This document shows positions 24,101-54,200 of a stretch of 64,000 nt of DNA, one piece after another. The position numbers were made by a program, and so were the translations under genes. The stretch is from contig OZ024862.1 of assembly GCA_964017155.1 (NCBI GenBank), forward strand, positions 40,480,675 to 40,544,674, written 5' to 3'. Position 1 is the stretch's first letter; each line of letters begins with the position of its first letter. The notes under the pieces are model-generated. The model searched no databases, was not told where the DNA came from, and saw only the letters and a program-made list of their open reading frames with translations. The DNA comes from Oasisia sp. SBJ-2009. Lineage: Eukaryota > Annelida > Polychaeta > Sabellida > Siboglinidae.

Positions 24101-24173
24101 TTTTGTGGCTAAATATTTTCTGCCAGCCTTCAAAGCATTTGACAGCAGTAACTTCTGTTAATTCTGCTGCCAT
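15947..24173 (-). CDS. ESD: Esterase D / S-formylglutathione hydrolase, complete, 9 exons
   Basis: Exons in order: 24100-24173, 22035-22123, 21294-21392, 19706-19830, 19274-19338, 18340-18493, 17703-17768, 17071-17172, 15947-16030; phases close to 285 residues (human ESD is 282). The enzyme is a cytosolic alpha/beta-hydrolase that hydrolyses S-formylglutathione to formate and glutathione, the second step of glutathione-dependent formaldehyde oxidation. Visible family signatures are [43 protein letters not shown], the nucleophile elbow GHSMGGHG (Ser about 151, its codon split by the exon 5/6 junction), [12 protein letters not shown] (acid Asp about 228) and GYDHSYYF (His about 262). The protein ends HHAKYLKAS. 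The triad is intact, so the enzyme should be active. Odd features: intron 3 has both splice sites amplified into tandem arrays, and the last coding stretch is copied about nine times downstream of the stop. Its start lies 1186 bp head-to-head from ACIN1. Confidence 0.96.
16585..16975. repeat. About 21-bp degenerate minisatellite in ESD intron 8
   Basis: Units resembling GTGAACCCAGGTGGTGACAC repeated with variation, between exons 17071-17172 and 15947-16030. Confidence 0.85.
18060..18200. repeat. TA-rich microsatellite in ESD intron 6
   Basis: A long (TA)n run at 18062-18096, followed by CA and further TA tracts. Confidence 0.9.
19816..20935 (-). repeat. 31-bp array of the ESD exon 4 splice acceptor
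   Basis: About 34 copies, the unit on the minus strand being the first 15 bases of exon 4 (GAGGGTGTAACATCA) joined to the intron end TGTGTTGTGTCTAG. The copy at 19831 is the authentic acceptor; the rest form intron 3. Distal copies (beyond about 20600) are more diverged. Confidence 0.93.
20960..21305 (-). repeat. 35-bp array of the ESD exon 3 splice donor
   Basis: On the minus strand each unit contains the exon 3 end CACTAGTCCAA and the donor GTAAGTAGC. The real donor is at 21293. Near-identical exon-donor copies lie at about 35-bp steps (about 21258, 21223, 21188, 21118, 21083) with one degenerate copy at about 21150 and weaker ones beyond. Confidence 0.92.
22130..22870. repeat. Dispersed/degenerate CACAACACAAGAATAACAGT repeats in ESD intron 1
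   Basis: Imperfect units containing AACAGTTACATGCTC and CACAACACAA recur, changing to AACAATTACCAGCTCAATTA units near 22640-22790. Confidence 0.7.
22376..22513. mobile_element. Short MITE with TA target duplication (Tc1/mariner-like ends)
   Basis: 138 bp with inverted ends CAGGGTGACCC / GGGTCACCCTG, flanked by TA at 22374-22375 and 22514-22515. No coding capacity. Confidence 0.7.
23195..24035. repeat. 38-bp minisatellite in ESD intron 1
   Basis: About 22 units containing CAATTCACACTACACAACAT and TCCTTCCAATGAGACTAC. It does not include a splice junction. Confidence 0.95.
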
Positions 24174-25359
24174 GCTGATTTCTGCAGTACATACAATCCA
24201 CATTTTAAAATGTACTGACATAGCTGTGCGAAATGTAGCTATTACAACTCAAGCATGTGTTGTCAATACTTATCATGAATTGCACATGAACAATAATTTA
24301 ATGTTTGGCAAACTGCAAAAAAAAGTGTGTCTTTGCACTTTTACATATTCTATCTACATATGTTTTTTTAAGTGCTGGACAAATGCAGTTCAATAATCTG
24401 AATCTAGCACATTTGTTATACTTCAATGGTCTAATAGCTGCTTTCAGATCACAGCTTCTCTAAGATGGGGAGTACCCAAAATTATTGCCTTTTGTGGTTT
24501 ACGATTTCTCACATCAAGTGCTGATTTTAACTATTATCCATGACTTGACTGGCTTAAAAACATTTGTCTTTGTTTAAGAAAATACATGAAATTGTGACCT
24601 GTTTATACATTTAATTTACAAATAAATTGGAAATATTGTTTTGATGGACCAATTATAAGTAAAATATAAGATGTCACACACGTAAATATAATGTAACTTG
24701 ATAGGTATAACGACACTTAAACGTTAATAATAACTAGTTATTTAATTAATTATAATTTTATTATTTCGAAGTGCCTGCATGCTATAAATTGGATACCAGT
24801 ACCAGTAACAATGCAATGGCCATGGGCATGGCATTACTATCATGCAGTGCACTAGTCTAAAGTAAAGTCGAGAGGGATCATGTCAGCTTTGGGGCGCACA
24901 GTCTATCCAGTGTGTATTGCATAATGCAGCATTACTAGACCCCTATTTTATAATAGTGGACTGGTCTGGATAGCTGACATGTTCCGAAGCGAGTAGCACT
25001 CGAGTATTGAGACTTGACTAGAGTCGAGAGTAGATCTGCCCTGCCCCTGGCCATGCATGGGGCTGGCCGTGGCATGTTGTATTGGCCATAACGGCATAAC
25101 GCCATAAGGCTAAGCCCATAACGCTTTACCAACTTTCTACAGAAGCTATCGTTGCCATGCATTGTACTGCATCAGTACAGTAACTGCATTGTATAAACTA
25201 ATTATAATGATACCATAGCCCAATGAGTAATTATATTTTAGACAAACCCAATGTTTCTTGCTAGAGTAGAGTCGAGATTGTCACAAATCGTACCGATACA
25301 AAACGCCCCTAGAGGGCGCTTATATCTGTATGCAAATGAGCAGACAGCTTTATAACAAG
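24174..25359. promoter_or_regulatory. Head-to-head ESD/ACIN1 intergenic region
   Basis: 1186 bp separate the two start codons, so the promoters of both genes should lie here. No TATA box stands out. It holds the CTCF-like site at 25306-25320 and several GAGTCGAGA-type short repeats at about 24850-25280. Confidence 0.55.
25306..25320 (+). promoter_or_regulatory. CTCF-like motif 40 bp before ACIN1 start
   Basis: CCCCTAGAGGGCGCT matches nearly every position of the CTCF core consensus. Position in a divergent promoter fits insulator/promoter use. Motif resemblance only. Confidence 0.5.
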
Positions 25360-43510
<18,151 letters not shown>

Positions 43511-44221
43511 GCTGGTGTTTACCTGAGTTCCCGCTCTTATGGCAGCCTTAATCTCGACCTACCTTCTTTAGACGTTACATGTTTGCCTGCATTATTGAAG
43601 CCTAGTTTTGTCGTCGATATTTGAAATGTTGGTCATATGTTGACGGAAGTACTGCCGACGGTACGTCACTACACGGTGTAGTTTTACAGCGATTGTTGAC
43701 AGATCATGTGACATTTTAGTTTACTGCACTGCACCATTTGTACACTTGTGTACTTTTATTTTGTATGCTATGTTGAATTGCTCTGAGAAAGTATCGTATA
43801 TTTGCCCTGTATATTCACATATGAGCATCCTGTACACATGAGCATCCTGTACACATGTGCATCCTGTACGCAGGTGTGCAACGTGTACATATTTGCGCAG
43901 TGTGTATACAATTGTACAGCATCTACACAGGTGTGTTGCACAAACATAGGTATGCAGTGTGTTTGTAGCTTGCATGGACATTAGCTGTTGATTGTATGGA
44001 GTACAGGTGTATAACGAACAGTTTCTTTCATAAAGCTGGTCTTTTCCTCTTCCTTGTCAAATTTCCAATGATGTCACATACGTATTTGTGATATTATCAT
44101 TTTTTAAATCATAATAATGAAGAATATTGTGTTGTAATGGCTTTTAACTCTAGCAAACAGTTGTCCCCATACTATCACAGCTGTGTTTCCATTTTTGTGT
44201 TTTCGGCTATTACAATAAGGA

Positions 44222-44227
44222 AATAAA
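44222..44227 (+). terminator. ACIN1 polyadenylation signal
   Basis: AATAAA about 710 bp after the ACIN1 stop, the first canonical signal I see downstream; 43511-44245 is therefore the likely 3' UTR. Confidence 0.6.
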
Positions 44228-45002
44228 ATTCACAAACTTTGCTGCCTATTTATTTTCTCGGTATAAGCAAAAGAAATAGACGGCGACAGGAAAAATGGCA
44301 TCTGCATCTTGATGCAATATTCAAGTACATGTATATGTTAAAAAGAATAGAAGAAGAATCTATTGTGAAATGTTAAGAAAACAAAAATTATCATAAATAT
44401 TATTTTGGACATATTTCAGATTGCAGTCTTAACTTGACAAATATGTTATAAGTTATGAATAATTGAGTATGACTGCACTGACTTTTGGTGCTGTTTCAGT
44501 GAGTTCATTTGCAGTACTAATGAGAAAATATATCCTATGTAGTTCTAGCTAGCACCTAGTGGCACCACTAGTTGCAGAGCTTCACTTTTCGAACAGTGTC
44601 AAGGCTGAGTGGTTCCTCATGCCATCTGTTCTTTTGGTATACGTCACATTTTAAGTATTCATTTATAATATTTATTAAAGGCTTCATAGGCAAATTGCTC
44701 CATTAAATGTATATAATTATATATATATACACACAACTTCTCATAGCAATGCTCTAAAAATGTTTGTATGCAAATAATTATATTTCTGGACATACCATAA
44801 TACAATACCGGTTTGAATTTTAGACACACTCAGGAGTAAAAAAATTATGCTAGATATATATATATATATATATTATACATACAACACATTTGCAGTAAAT
44901 AAATATTAGTCACTGGATATATCATAAATAGTAGACAGACTTTGACAAGAGACCTTATACATTAGACAGACCGACACAGTGATGTATCATATTACATGTA
45001 TA

Positions 45003-45377
45003 CAGGGTTGGAAAAAATTGCAATTTTTTCGAATAAATCGGATTTTTACGATTAAATCGATTTATTTGATTTTTTCAACATTCTTGACAATCATAAGAAA
45101 TAATGTGTAATTCGGAAAATAAATAAAAGTGGAATATCATAATATACCCAATAGGCTGACCATTTCATTCTTAGCATTTCTAAAGAATTAATGCAAAGTT
45201 GTTATGTACAAATTTAAACTTTATTTTAAAATACATACAGTTAAATCAACTGGTAGTAGCACGCAATGTAAGTATAAATTTAAGATAATCTGAAAAAATC
45301 GAAAAAATCAATGTCTTGATTTTTTCAAGTTGATTAAATCAATGATTTAATCGATGATTTAATCAATGCCAACCCTG
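45003..45377. mobile_element. Non-autonomous hAT element (MITE)
   Basis: 375 bp with inverted ends CAGGGTTGG / CCAACCCTG and an exact 8-bp target duplication CATGTATA (44995-45002 and 45378-45385), the hallmark of hAT transposition. The interior is AT-rich with GATTTAATCGATT-type subterminal palindromes and has no transposase. Confidence 0.9.
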
Positions 45378-45404
45378 CATGTATATACATTAAATAACTG
45401 GTAG

Positions 45405-47110
45405 CAATATTGATACATTAGACAGCCTGTAACAAAACATTACACATTAGACAGTGTGTGAAAACACATACATCACGCAGCTTGTGGCAACGTACACACT
45501 ATGTTAGACAGCCTGTGACAAAACATTACACAGCCTGTGACAACGTAAACTACATGTTAGACAGCTTGTGACAAAACAGACAGCCTGTGACAATGTACAC
45601 TACATGTAAGACAGCCTGTGACAAAATATTAGACAGCCTGTGACAATGTAAACTACATGTTAGACAGCCTGTGACAAAACATTAGACAGCCTTTGGCAAC
45701 GTACACATGTCAGAGAGCCTGTGGCAAAACATTACACATTAGACAGCCTGCGGCAACATACATTACACATTAGACAGCCTGCGGCAACATACATTACACA
45801 TTAGACAGCCTGTGGCAACATACATTAGACAACCTGCGGCAACATACATTACACATTAGACAGCCTGTGGCAACATACATTACACATTAGACAGCCTGTG
45901 GCAACATACATTACACATTAGGCAGCCTGCGGCAACATACATTACACATTAGACAGCCTGTGGCAACATACATTACACATTAGACAGCCTGCGGCAACAT
46001 ACATTACACATTAGACAGCCTGTGGCAACATACATTACACATTAGACAGCCTGTGGCAACATACATTACACATTAGACAGCCTGCGGCAACATACATTAC
46101 ACATTAGACAGCCTGTGGCAACATACATTACACATTAGACAGCCTGCGGCAACATACATTACACATTAGACAGCCTGCGGCAACATACATTACACATTAG
46201 ACAGCCTGTGGCAACATACGTTACACATTAGACAGCCTGTGGCAACATACATTACACATTAGACAGCCTGCGGCAACATACATTACACATTAGACAGCCT
46301 GTGGCAACATACATTAGACAACCTGCGGCAACATACATTACACATTAGACAGCCTGTGGCAACATACATTACACATTAGACAGCCTGTGGCAACATACAT
46401 TACACATTAGACAGCCTGCGGCAACATACATTACACATTAGACAGCCTGTGGCAACATACATTACACATTAGACAGCCTGCGGCAACATACATTACACAT
46501 TAGACAGCCTGTGGCAACATACATTACACATTAGACAGCCTGTGGCAACATACATTACACATTAGACAGCCTGCGGCAACATACATTACACATTAGACAG
46601 CCTGTGGCAACATACATTACACATTAGACAGCCTGCGGCAACATACATTACACATTAGACAGCCTGCGGCAACATACATTACACATTAGACAGCCTGTGG
46701 CAACATACGTTACACATTAGACAGCCTGTGGCAACATACATTACACATTAGACAGCCTGCGGCAACATACATTACACATTAGACAGCCTGTGGCAACATA
46801 CATTACACATTAGACAGCCTGTGGCAACATACATTACACATTAGACAGCCTGTGGCAACATACATTAGACAACCTGCGGCAACATACATTACACATTAGA
46901 CAGCCTGTGGCAACATACATTACACATTAGACAGCCTGCGGCAACATACATTACACATTAGACAGCCTGTGGCAACATACATTACACATTAGACAGCCTG
47001 TGGCAACATACATTACACATTAGACAGCCTGTGGCAACATACATTACACATTAGACAGCCTGTGGCAACATACATTACACATTAGACAGCCTGTGACAAC
47101 ACAATATGTG
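45405..47110. repeat. 31-bp satellite array in ACIN1-CEP89 interval
   Basis: About 50 units containing CATTAGACAGCCTGTGGCAA and ACATACATTACA, with a degenerate left flank (also a related unit at about 44935-44990, left of the hAT element). Variant units recur 489 bp apart, showing higher-order duplication. Confidence 0.96.
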
Positions 47111-48262
47111 AGACAGCAGGCCCACTCATGTTACAGCAACATTGATCCCAACAAAAAGGTTTCTTCCAATTCCACACAAACACACATTAAAAAGTCACAT
47201 ACACTTTAAAAAGTTATTAAAGTGGTAGAACAATGCCTTTACATGCTACACAACCTATCACAACAAACAAATCAGACTTTCACAACCACTCATAAAATAA
47301 TTTATCTCTTATTAAACTATGACGCAAACCTGGAATGTATGCTTTTGGAGAAAATAGTTTTTATGCCATGTCACTGTTTCACAAACCAATTGTACAACTT
47401 CCTTAAAATAAAACTGTTAATTTGTAGCCTTACATTGGCAAGATTTCTACAATATTCTATGTTACATATTGTCTGCTATTTACACACTGACAACACATTA
47501 TATAAAATATGCATGTACCTAATATATATATCCATACAAATATATATATATACGTATATAAGATAAGCAAGCGAAAGTAAAACTGAAAACATCCAAACAT
47601 GTTAAATTCAATGGTCACTAGCACTGTCATGGCTCATCCAAATCTTATGACCTTGGTATTACTTGAAAGCTATTCTATTATCTATTTGTCTAGATTTCAA
47701 ACAATTCATAAAACACATTTTGTTCGTTGGCTGATATATGTGATTGGACAATCATGGTGACACACAGAATGTCAGTTTCGTGCTGAATTTAGTTGATGTT
47801 TAAAAACGTGTGCAGCTTATTGCGTGAGATTAGAAAGTGGCATCTCTATGAGCATATAGATGATCTGTGTCATCGAAATGGCAGTTATAAATCAGGGAAA
47901 CATCTGAATGGCAGAAAGAGTAAGCTTTCAAGCAGTACCAGCTCTGTTGAGACCAGTCGAGCCATAAGGGTGTTAGTAACCATTGAATTGAGTGTTTTGG
48001 GACATATTTTAAGTTGTTAAATTTTTGCACACTTATTAACTCTTAATGATATGCTTATTTGTCGTCCAGTCAGTGCCATTCAATGTGACACAGGACACAG
48101 CATCGTGACATGACAACTATACAGCTGTAATCCAATTATAACACAGCAGTGTCACACAGGGTCACCAGACCATTTATATCTTTAAAAGTGTTATACATTG
48201 TCTCGGATACAAACAAAAACATTTTAATGCAGGATGAAATTATGCAAGTTTTGATGAGTTTT
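47111..48262. other. CEP89 3' flank
   Basis: AT-rich DNA following the CEP89 stop; likely includes its 3' UTR. No clear polyadenylation signal on the minus strand close to the stop and no other gene seen. Confidence 0.4.
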
Positions 48263-49885
48263 TTAGATGACACTGTCATCGTCATCAATGTCAGAGACGA
48301 GATCGTGCAGATTTGGGTGTCCTTTCAGTTTCTGTATCGTCTTCTTCACACTCGCCTTCATGCGGCGGTTGTCAGCACTTGTCGCCTGCCACATCGTCTC
48401 CAGGTCACACTCCACCTGTCTGTCAACAGATGACAAGTCACACGTCATGTGTCTGTCAACAGATGACAAGTCACATCACCTGTTCGTCAACAGATGACAA
48501 GTCACACTCCATTTGTCTGTCAAAAGATGACAAGTCACACTCCACCTGTCTGTCAACAGATGACAAGTTTCACTCCACCTGTCTGTCAACAGATGACAAG
48601 TCACACATCACCTGCCTGTCAATAGATGACAACAAATCATACTCCACCTGTCTGTCAACATATGACAACAAGTCACACATCATCTGTCTGTCAACAGATG
48701 ACAACAAGTCATACACCACATGTCTAAACAGATGACAAGTCACACACAAAAATCACACTCCACCTGTCTGTCAACAGATGACAAGTCACACTCCACCTGT
48801 CTGTCAACAGATGACAATTCACACTCCATTTGTCTGTCAACAGATGACAAGTCACACTTCACCTGTCTGTCAACAGATGACAAGTCACACATCACCTGTC
48901 TGTCAACAGATGACAAGTCACACATCACCTGTCTGTCAACAGATGACAAGTCACCCTTCACCTGTCTGCCAACAGATGACAAGTCACACATCACCTGTCT
49001 GTTAACAGATGACAAGTCACACATCACCTGTCTGTCAATAGATGACAACAAGTCATACTCCACCTGTCTGTCAACAGATGACAAGTCACACATCACCTGT
49101 CTGCCAACAGATGACAAGTCACACATCACCTGTCTGTCAACAGATGACAACAAGTCACACATCATCTGTCTGTCAACAGATGACAACAAGTCATACACCA
49201 CATGTCTAAACAGATGACAAGTCACACACAAAAATCACACTCCACCTGTCTATCAACAGATGATAAGTCACATTCCACCTGTCTGTCAACAGATGATAAG
49301 TCACACTCCACCCCTCTGTCAACAGATGAAAAGTCACATTCCACCTGTCTGTCAACAGATGAAAAGTCACACTCCACCTGTCTGTCAACAGATGAAAAGT
49401 CACACTCCACCTGTCTGTCAACAGATGAAAAGTCACACTCCACCTGTCTGTCAACAGATGGCAAGTCACACTCCACCTGTCTGTCAACAGATGAAAAGTC
49501 ACACTCCACCTGTCTGTCAACAGATGAAACATCACACTCCACCTGTCTGTCAACAGATGAAAAGTCACACTCCACCTGTCTGTCAACAGATGAAAAGTCA
49601 CATTCCACTTGTCTGCTAACAGATGACACACACCACTTATCTATTAGAAGATGACAAGTCACACTGCACCTATGTGTCAACCAATGGAAATACTCCACTG
49701 AACAATCCCTATTTTTCTAAACTGTATATTACTTGAGGTCAATGAAATAAGAGAACTGCATTACTTTACATACATGAAACATTCTTAATAACTTCCTACA
49801 TAACTTAGCTAGCGAAAAACGTCTACATTACCTTAAAGACACAAATAAACATCAGCTGGGTTGCCATTATAAAAGGCCCAGTATG

Positions 49886-49925
<40 letters not shown>

Positions 49926-51206
49926 CATTATATATATATATACAGCTGTATATATTATGTATATATATATATATATACATATAATATATATATATATACA
50001 ATATATATAATATATATATATATACAATATATATATATATACCTGTTGTTTAGTGGGGGTTATGTCTGACTCTGTAGTACATTAAAATATAATCTGTGCC
50101 TACTTTTTCTCGCCAGACAACAAGTCGAGCAGGTCGTCCTTCTCTGTGATGAGGAGCCTCAGATGCTTCAGCTGCAGGTCGTACTGCTGCTTCTGTCTGT
50201 TCATCTCCTCCTCCTGTTCCTTCACCCTGCGTGTCACAAATGTCACAGATGACGCGTCATCAAAAATGTGTCAGTCTGTGTCACCCTCACTGAGGGCAGG
50301 GAGAGTGACAAACTGAACAAATATTTCAAATAAACATCAGGAGTTGGTTTTAAATTACTCAAACGTTTAACTACTTTTCTGTGATACTAAAGGAAGGGTA
50401 CCAGCTCCTCTGCCCAGAATTTGCCAGCAATAATGTTTAATTATTTAATTAAATTAATTTAAATTTTATTAAAATTAAATTAACATTTAACTACTTTTCT
50501 GTGATACTAAAGGAAGGGTACCAGCTCCTCTGCCCAGAATTTGCCAGCAATAATTTTTTATTATTTAATTACATTAATTTAAATTTTATTAAAATTAAAT
50601 TAACATTTAACTACTTTTCTGTGATACTAAGGGAAGGGTGCCAGCTCGTCTGCCCAGAATTTGCCAGCAATAATTTGTAACAGGAAGTCTGCTGTCTAGA
50701 AAGTGGGAAAGGGTATTGTGATTAACTCTGCTCGCCTCAACACTATTGCCAATAAATTTAGTTTTGAAACTGGATGTTTTGTTCACAATTTGAACATGTT
50801 GCAGGTGGAATCTTTCAGATTGCAAACATTATTATGAGCTTAATAAGTAACTAAACACAAATTGACAGGCAGTACACCTTCAACGTGTGGATTGCAGTCA
50901 TAAGAACATAATGTTAAATGAAAAAATTAAACCTAACAGATGGCATACTCGCTTTAAGTTATGCGATTTGTGTAGCTGAGAGCGTATATTGTCTGTCCAT
51001 CAAGAGATACTGCACTAGGCATACCATACCTGTGGAGAGCTTTGTCAAGGTTCTCCGATAACTTCTGCTTGGATACCTGTTGATAGAAGACCATGTGTTA
51101 TTATAATAACATTTTCAAAATGCAACATACATTTCATGCTAAATAGGAATGTGTTCTGGCATATGAGTCACACAGTGCCTATATGCAATAAGATTCAATA
51201 CAATAC

Positions 51207-51281
<75 letters not shown>

Positions 51282-54200
51282 CACATATATATATATTGTT
51301 TTTAAATTATAAATTATCCATTACAGGTACTATCTTTATCTAATAAATAAATAAATAAATATTATATATATATATAATGAAAAAGTATCTATTTCAAAAT
51401 TATATTAAGCAAATAAATAAATATTATATATATAAAATGTAATTTAAAATGTAAAAGTTTCAGGTGTGCCATGTGTGCAGTATTCAGTAGATAGTTATTT
51501 TCAAAATCAGTCAGTAATAACTTAATGTTGTCAAAGTCACAAGTTGGTTATTTGAAGATGTCCTATACCTTGTTTTTGTGCATCCTCTTCACAAGCTCTG
51601 TCTTGTCTCCCAGCACACAGTCCAGGGTGGCCTTGTTGTTCTCTGCCTGCTCCAGCACCTGTCACCAGAGGCCACAGTCACGACACTGTCATCACAGGCC
51701 ACAGTCACGACACTGTCATCACAGGCCACAGTCACGACACTGTCATCACAGGCCACAGTCACGACACTGTCATCAGAGGCCACAGTCACGACACTGTCAT
51801 CACAGGCCACAGTCACGACACTGTCATCACAGGCCACAGTCACGACACTGTCATCACAGGCCACAGTCACGACACTGTCATCACAGGCCACAGTCACGAC
51901 ACTGTCATCACAGGCCACAGTCACGACACTGTCATCACAGCCCACAGTCACGACACTGTCATCAGAGGCCACAGTCACGACACTGTCATCACAGGCCACA
52001 GTCACGACACTGTCATCACAGGCCACAGTCACGACACTGTCATCACAGGCCACAGTCACGACACTGTCATCACAGGCCACAGTCACGACACTGTCATCAG
52101 AGGCCACAGTCACGACACTGTCATCAGAGGCCACAGTCACGACACTGTCATCACAGGCCACAGTCACGACACTGTCATCACAGGCCACAGTCACGACACT
52201 GTCATCACAGGCCACAGTCACGACACTGTCATCAGAGGCCACAGTCACGACACTGTCATCAGAGGCCACAGTCACGACACTGTCATCACAGGCCACAGTC
52301 ACGACACTGTCATCACAGGCCACAGTCACGACACTGTCATCAGAGGCCACAGTCACGACACTGTCATCACAGGCCACAGTCACGACATTGTCATCACAGG
52401 CCACAGTCATGAGTCACGACACTGTCATCAGAGGCCACAATCACGACACTGTCATCATAGGCCACAGTCATGACACTGTCATCAGAGGCCACAGTCACGA
52501 CTGTCATATGGGAGCACTGTCATCTGAGACCAATCATGACAATGTCATCTGAGACTACAGTTACAATACCAGAGGCCACCGTCACAACAGTCACCTGAGA
52601 GTAATCATGACACTGTAATCTAAAACTAAAGTGACAATCACAACACTCACCAGAGATCAGTCATAATACAGTCATCAGAGGCCACAGTCAAAACACTCAT
52701 CAGAGGTTGCAGTCTCACAACACTCACCAGAGTATTACTGGTCAATACCACAGCAACAATACATTGTCACCAGTACTATACCCATAGATGCTGACAATGT
52801 GGCACAGTGGTTGACACTGCTGAGAGAGTCATCGGTGTGTGTGTTACTCATGTGGACACTTACTGCGCTGACGTAAGCGACACAGTGGTTGACACTGTTG
52901 AGAGAGTCATCGGTGTGTGTGTTACTCATGTTGACACTTACTGCGCTGACGTAAGTCTCCATCTCCACCTGACTCTCCTTCGCCTGTCAAACACAAGACA
53001 GGGATGACTTGACGAACACACTTGACGAACACACTCACTCAGCTCCACATACACACAAACACGGACACACACTCCAGGCAATGGATTTTTTAAATAAATA
53101 TATTAAATTAAAAACAACAAAAAATATATAAATATAAATAAAAAATAAAAAATAAAATTAATTTAAATAAACATTAACATTTACATTAAAGTTAAAATTA
53201 AATATATTATCCCTATGAGTGGCTGCTACAAATAATATTAGCTGATATAAAACCATATATATGACACCCCCTTCTGGCCCCATCCTCCGTTCCATCCTAG
53301 TGAAATATTTACAAATGATACATATGCCACCCTGAAAATTACCTTACAAATGCTTTAATTCATGCTCTCCTAACACTATTACATTGCAAGTTGGTGTGTT
53401 CAGTAGACCAGGTCTCATTTAAGACTGCTCTCATGTCGGTGGACAAACACTGACCGCTGAGATGACCTTGGTCAAGTAATGGTCAACGGTGTATTCACTG
53501 CACTTCGCCTGCTCCACGTCTTTCTCCAAAGTCAAAATTTTCCGTTGAGCCTTCCTGTGAACATGGACATAGTATCTTAGCCTTCATGTACATTTAGTAA
53601 AGTAAAGTAAAGTAAGGGTAAGTTCTTATATAATGCAGTATCCAGTCCTCAGGACTGCTCAAAGCGCTTTATCCAGCCATATGCGGCAATTAATGCATTT
53701 ATACATAGACGTATTATGTCTTGTTGTACAGGTATACATAGTATCTTATCCTTCCTGTACATCAATGCATAATGGCTAAGACATAACTGCTCCTTCATGC
53801 ATCCCTACACATACGAATGAATGAAGTGTTTTGAAGAGAGAGGTGTGAAGCAGTGAATGATGTGTGTTTTGAAGAGAGAGGTGTGGAGCAGTGAATGACG
53901 TGTGTTTTGAAGACAGAGGTGTGGAGCAGTGAATGTGTGTTTTGAAGAGAGAGGCGTGGAGCAGTGAATGTGTGTTTTGAAGAGAGGTGTGGGTCAGTGA
54001 AGTGTTCACCTAATGACTTTGTGAAGAGATTTATCCGATGCCTGAAGCTGTATTTTCTCAGACCGTAGTTGTTCCACCTTCTGGCTGAGTCCTTTATTGT
54101 CTGCCGTCAGTGTCTGTAACCATCAGTTAACATCAATCATGTGACACCAATCATGTGACACCAATCATGTGACACCTGGGGATTCAGGCTGTTTTTGAGA

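Noticed and set aside
51525..52552. Open frames of 273-324 codons (ATVTTLSSQ or RPQSRHCHH repeats)
   Set aside because: 27-bp array in a CEP89 intron; only the part at 51569-51658 on the minus strand is real exon.
53580..53720. SINE or tRNA-derived element
   Set aside because: No A-box/B-box pair or tail could be identified, so only noted as a possible old repeat.
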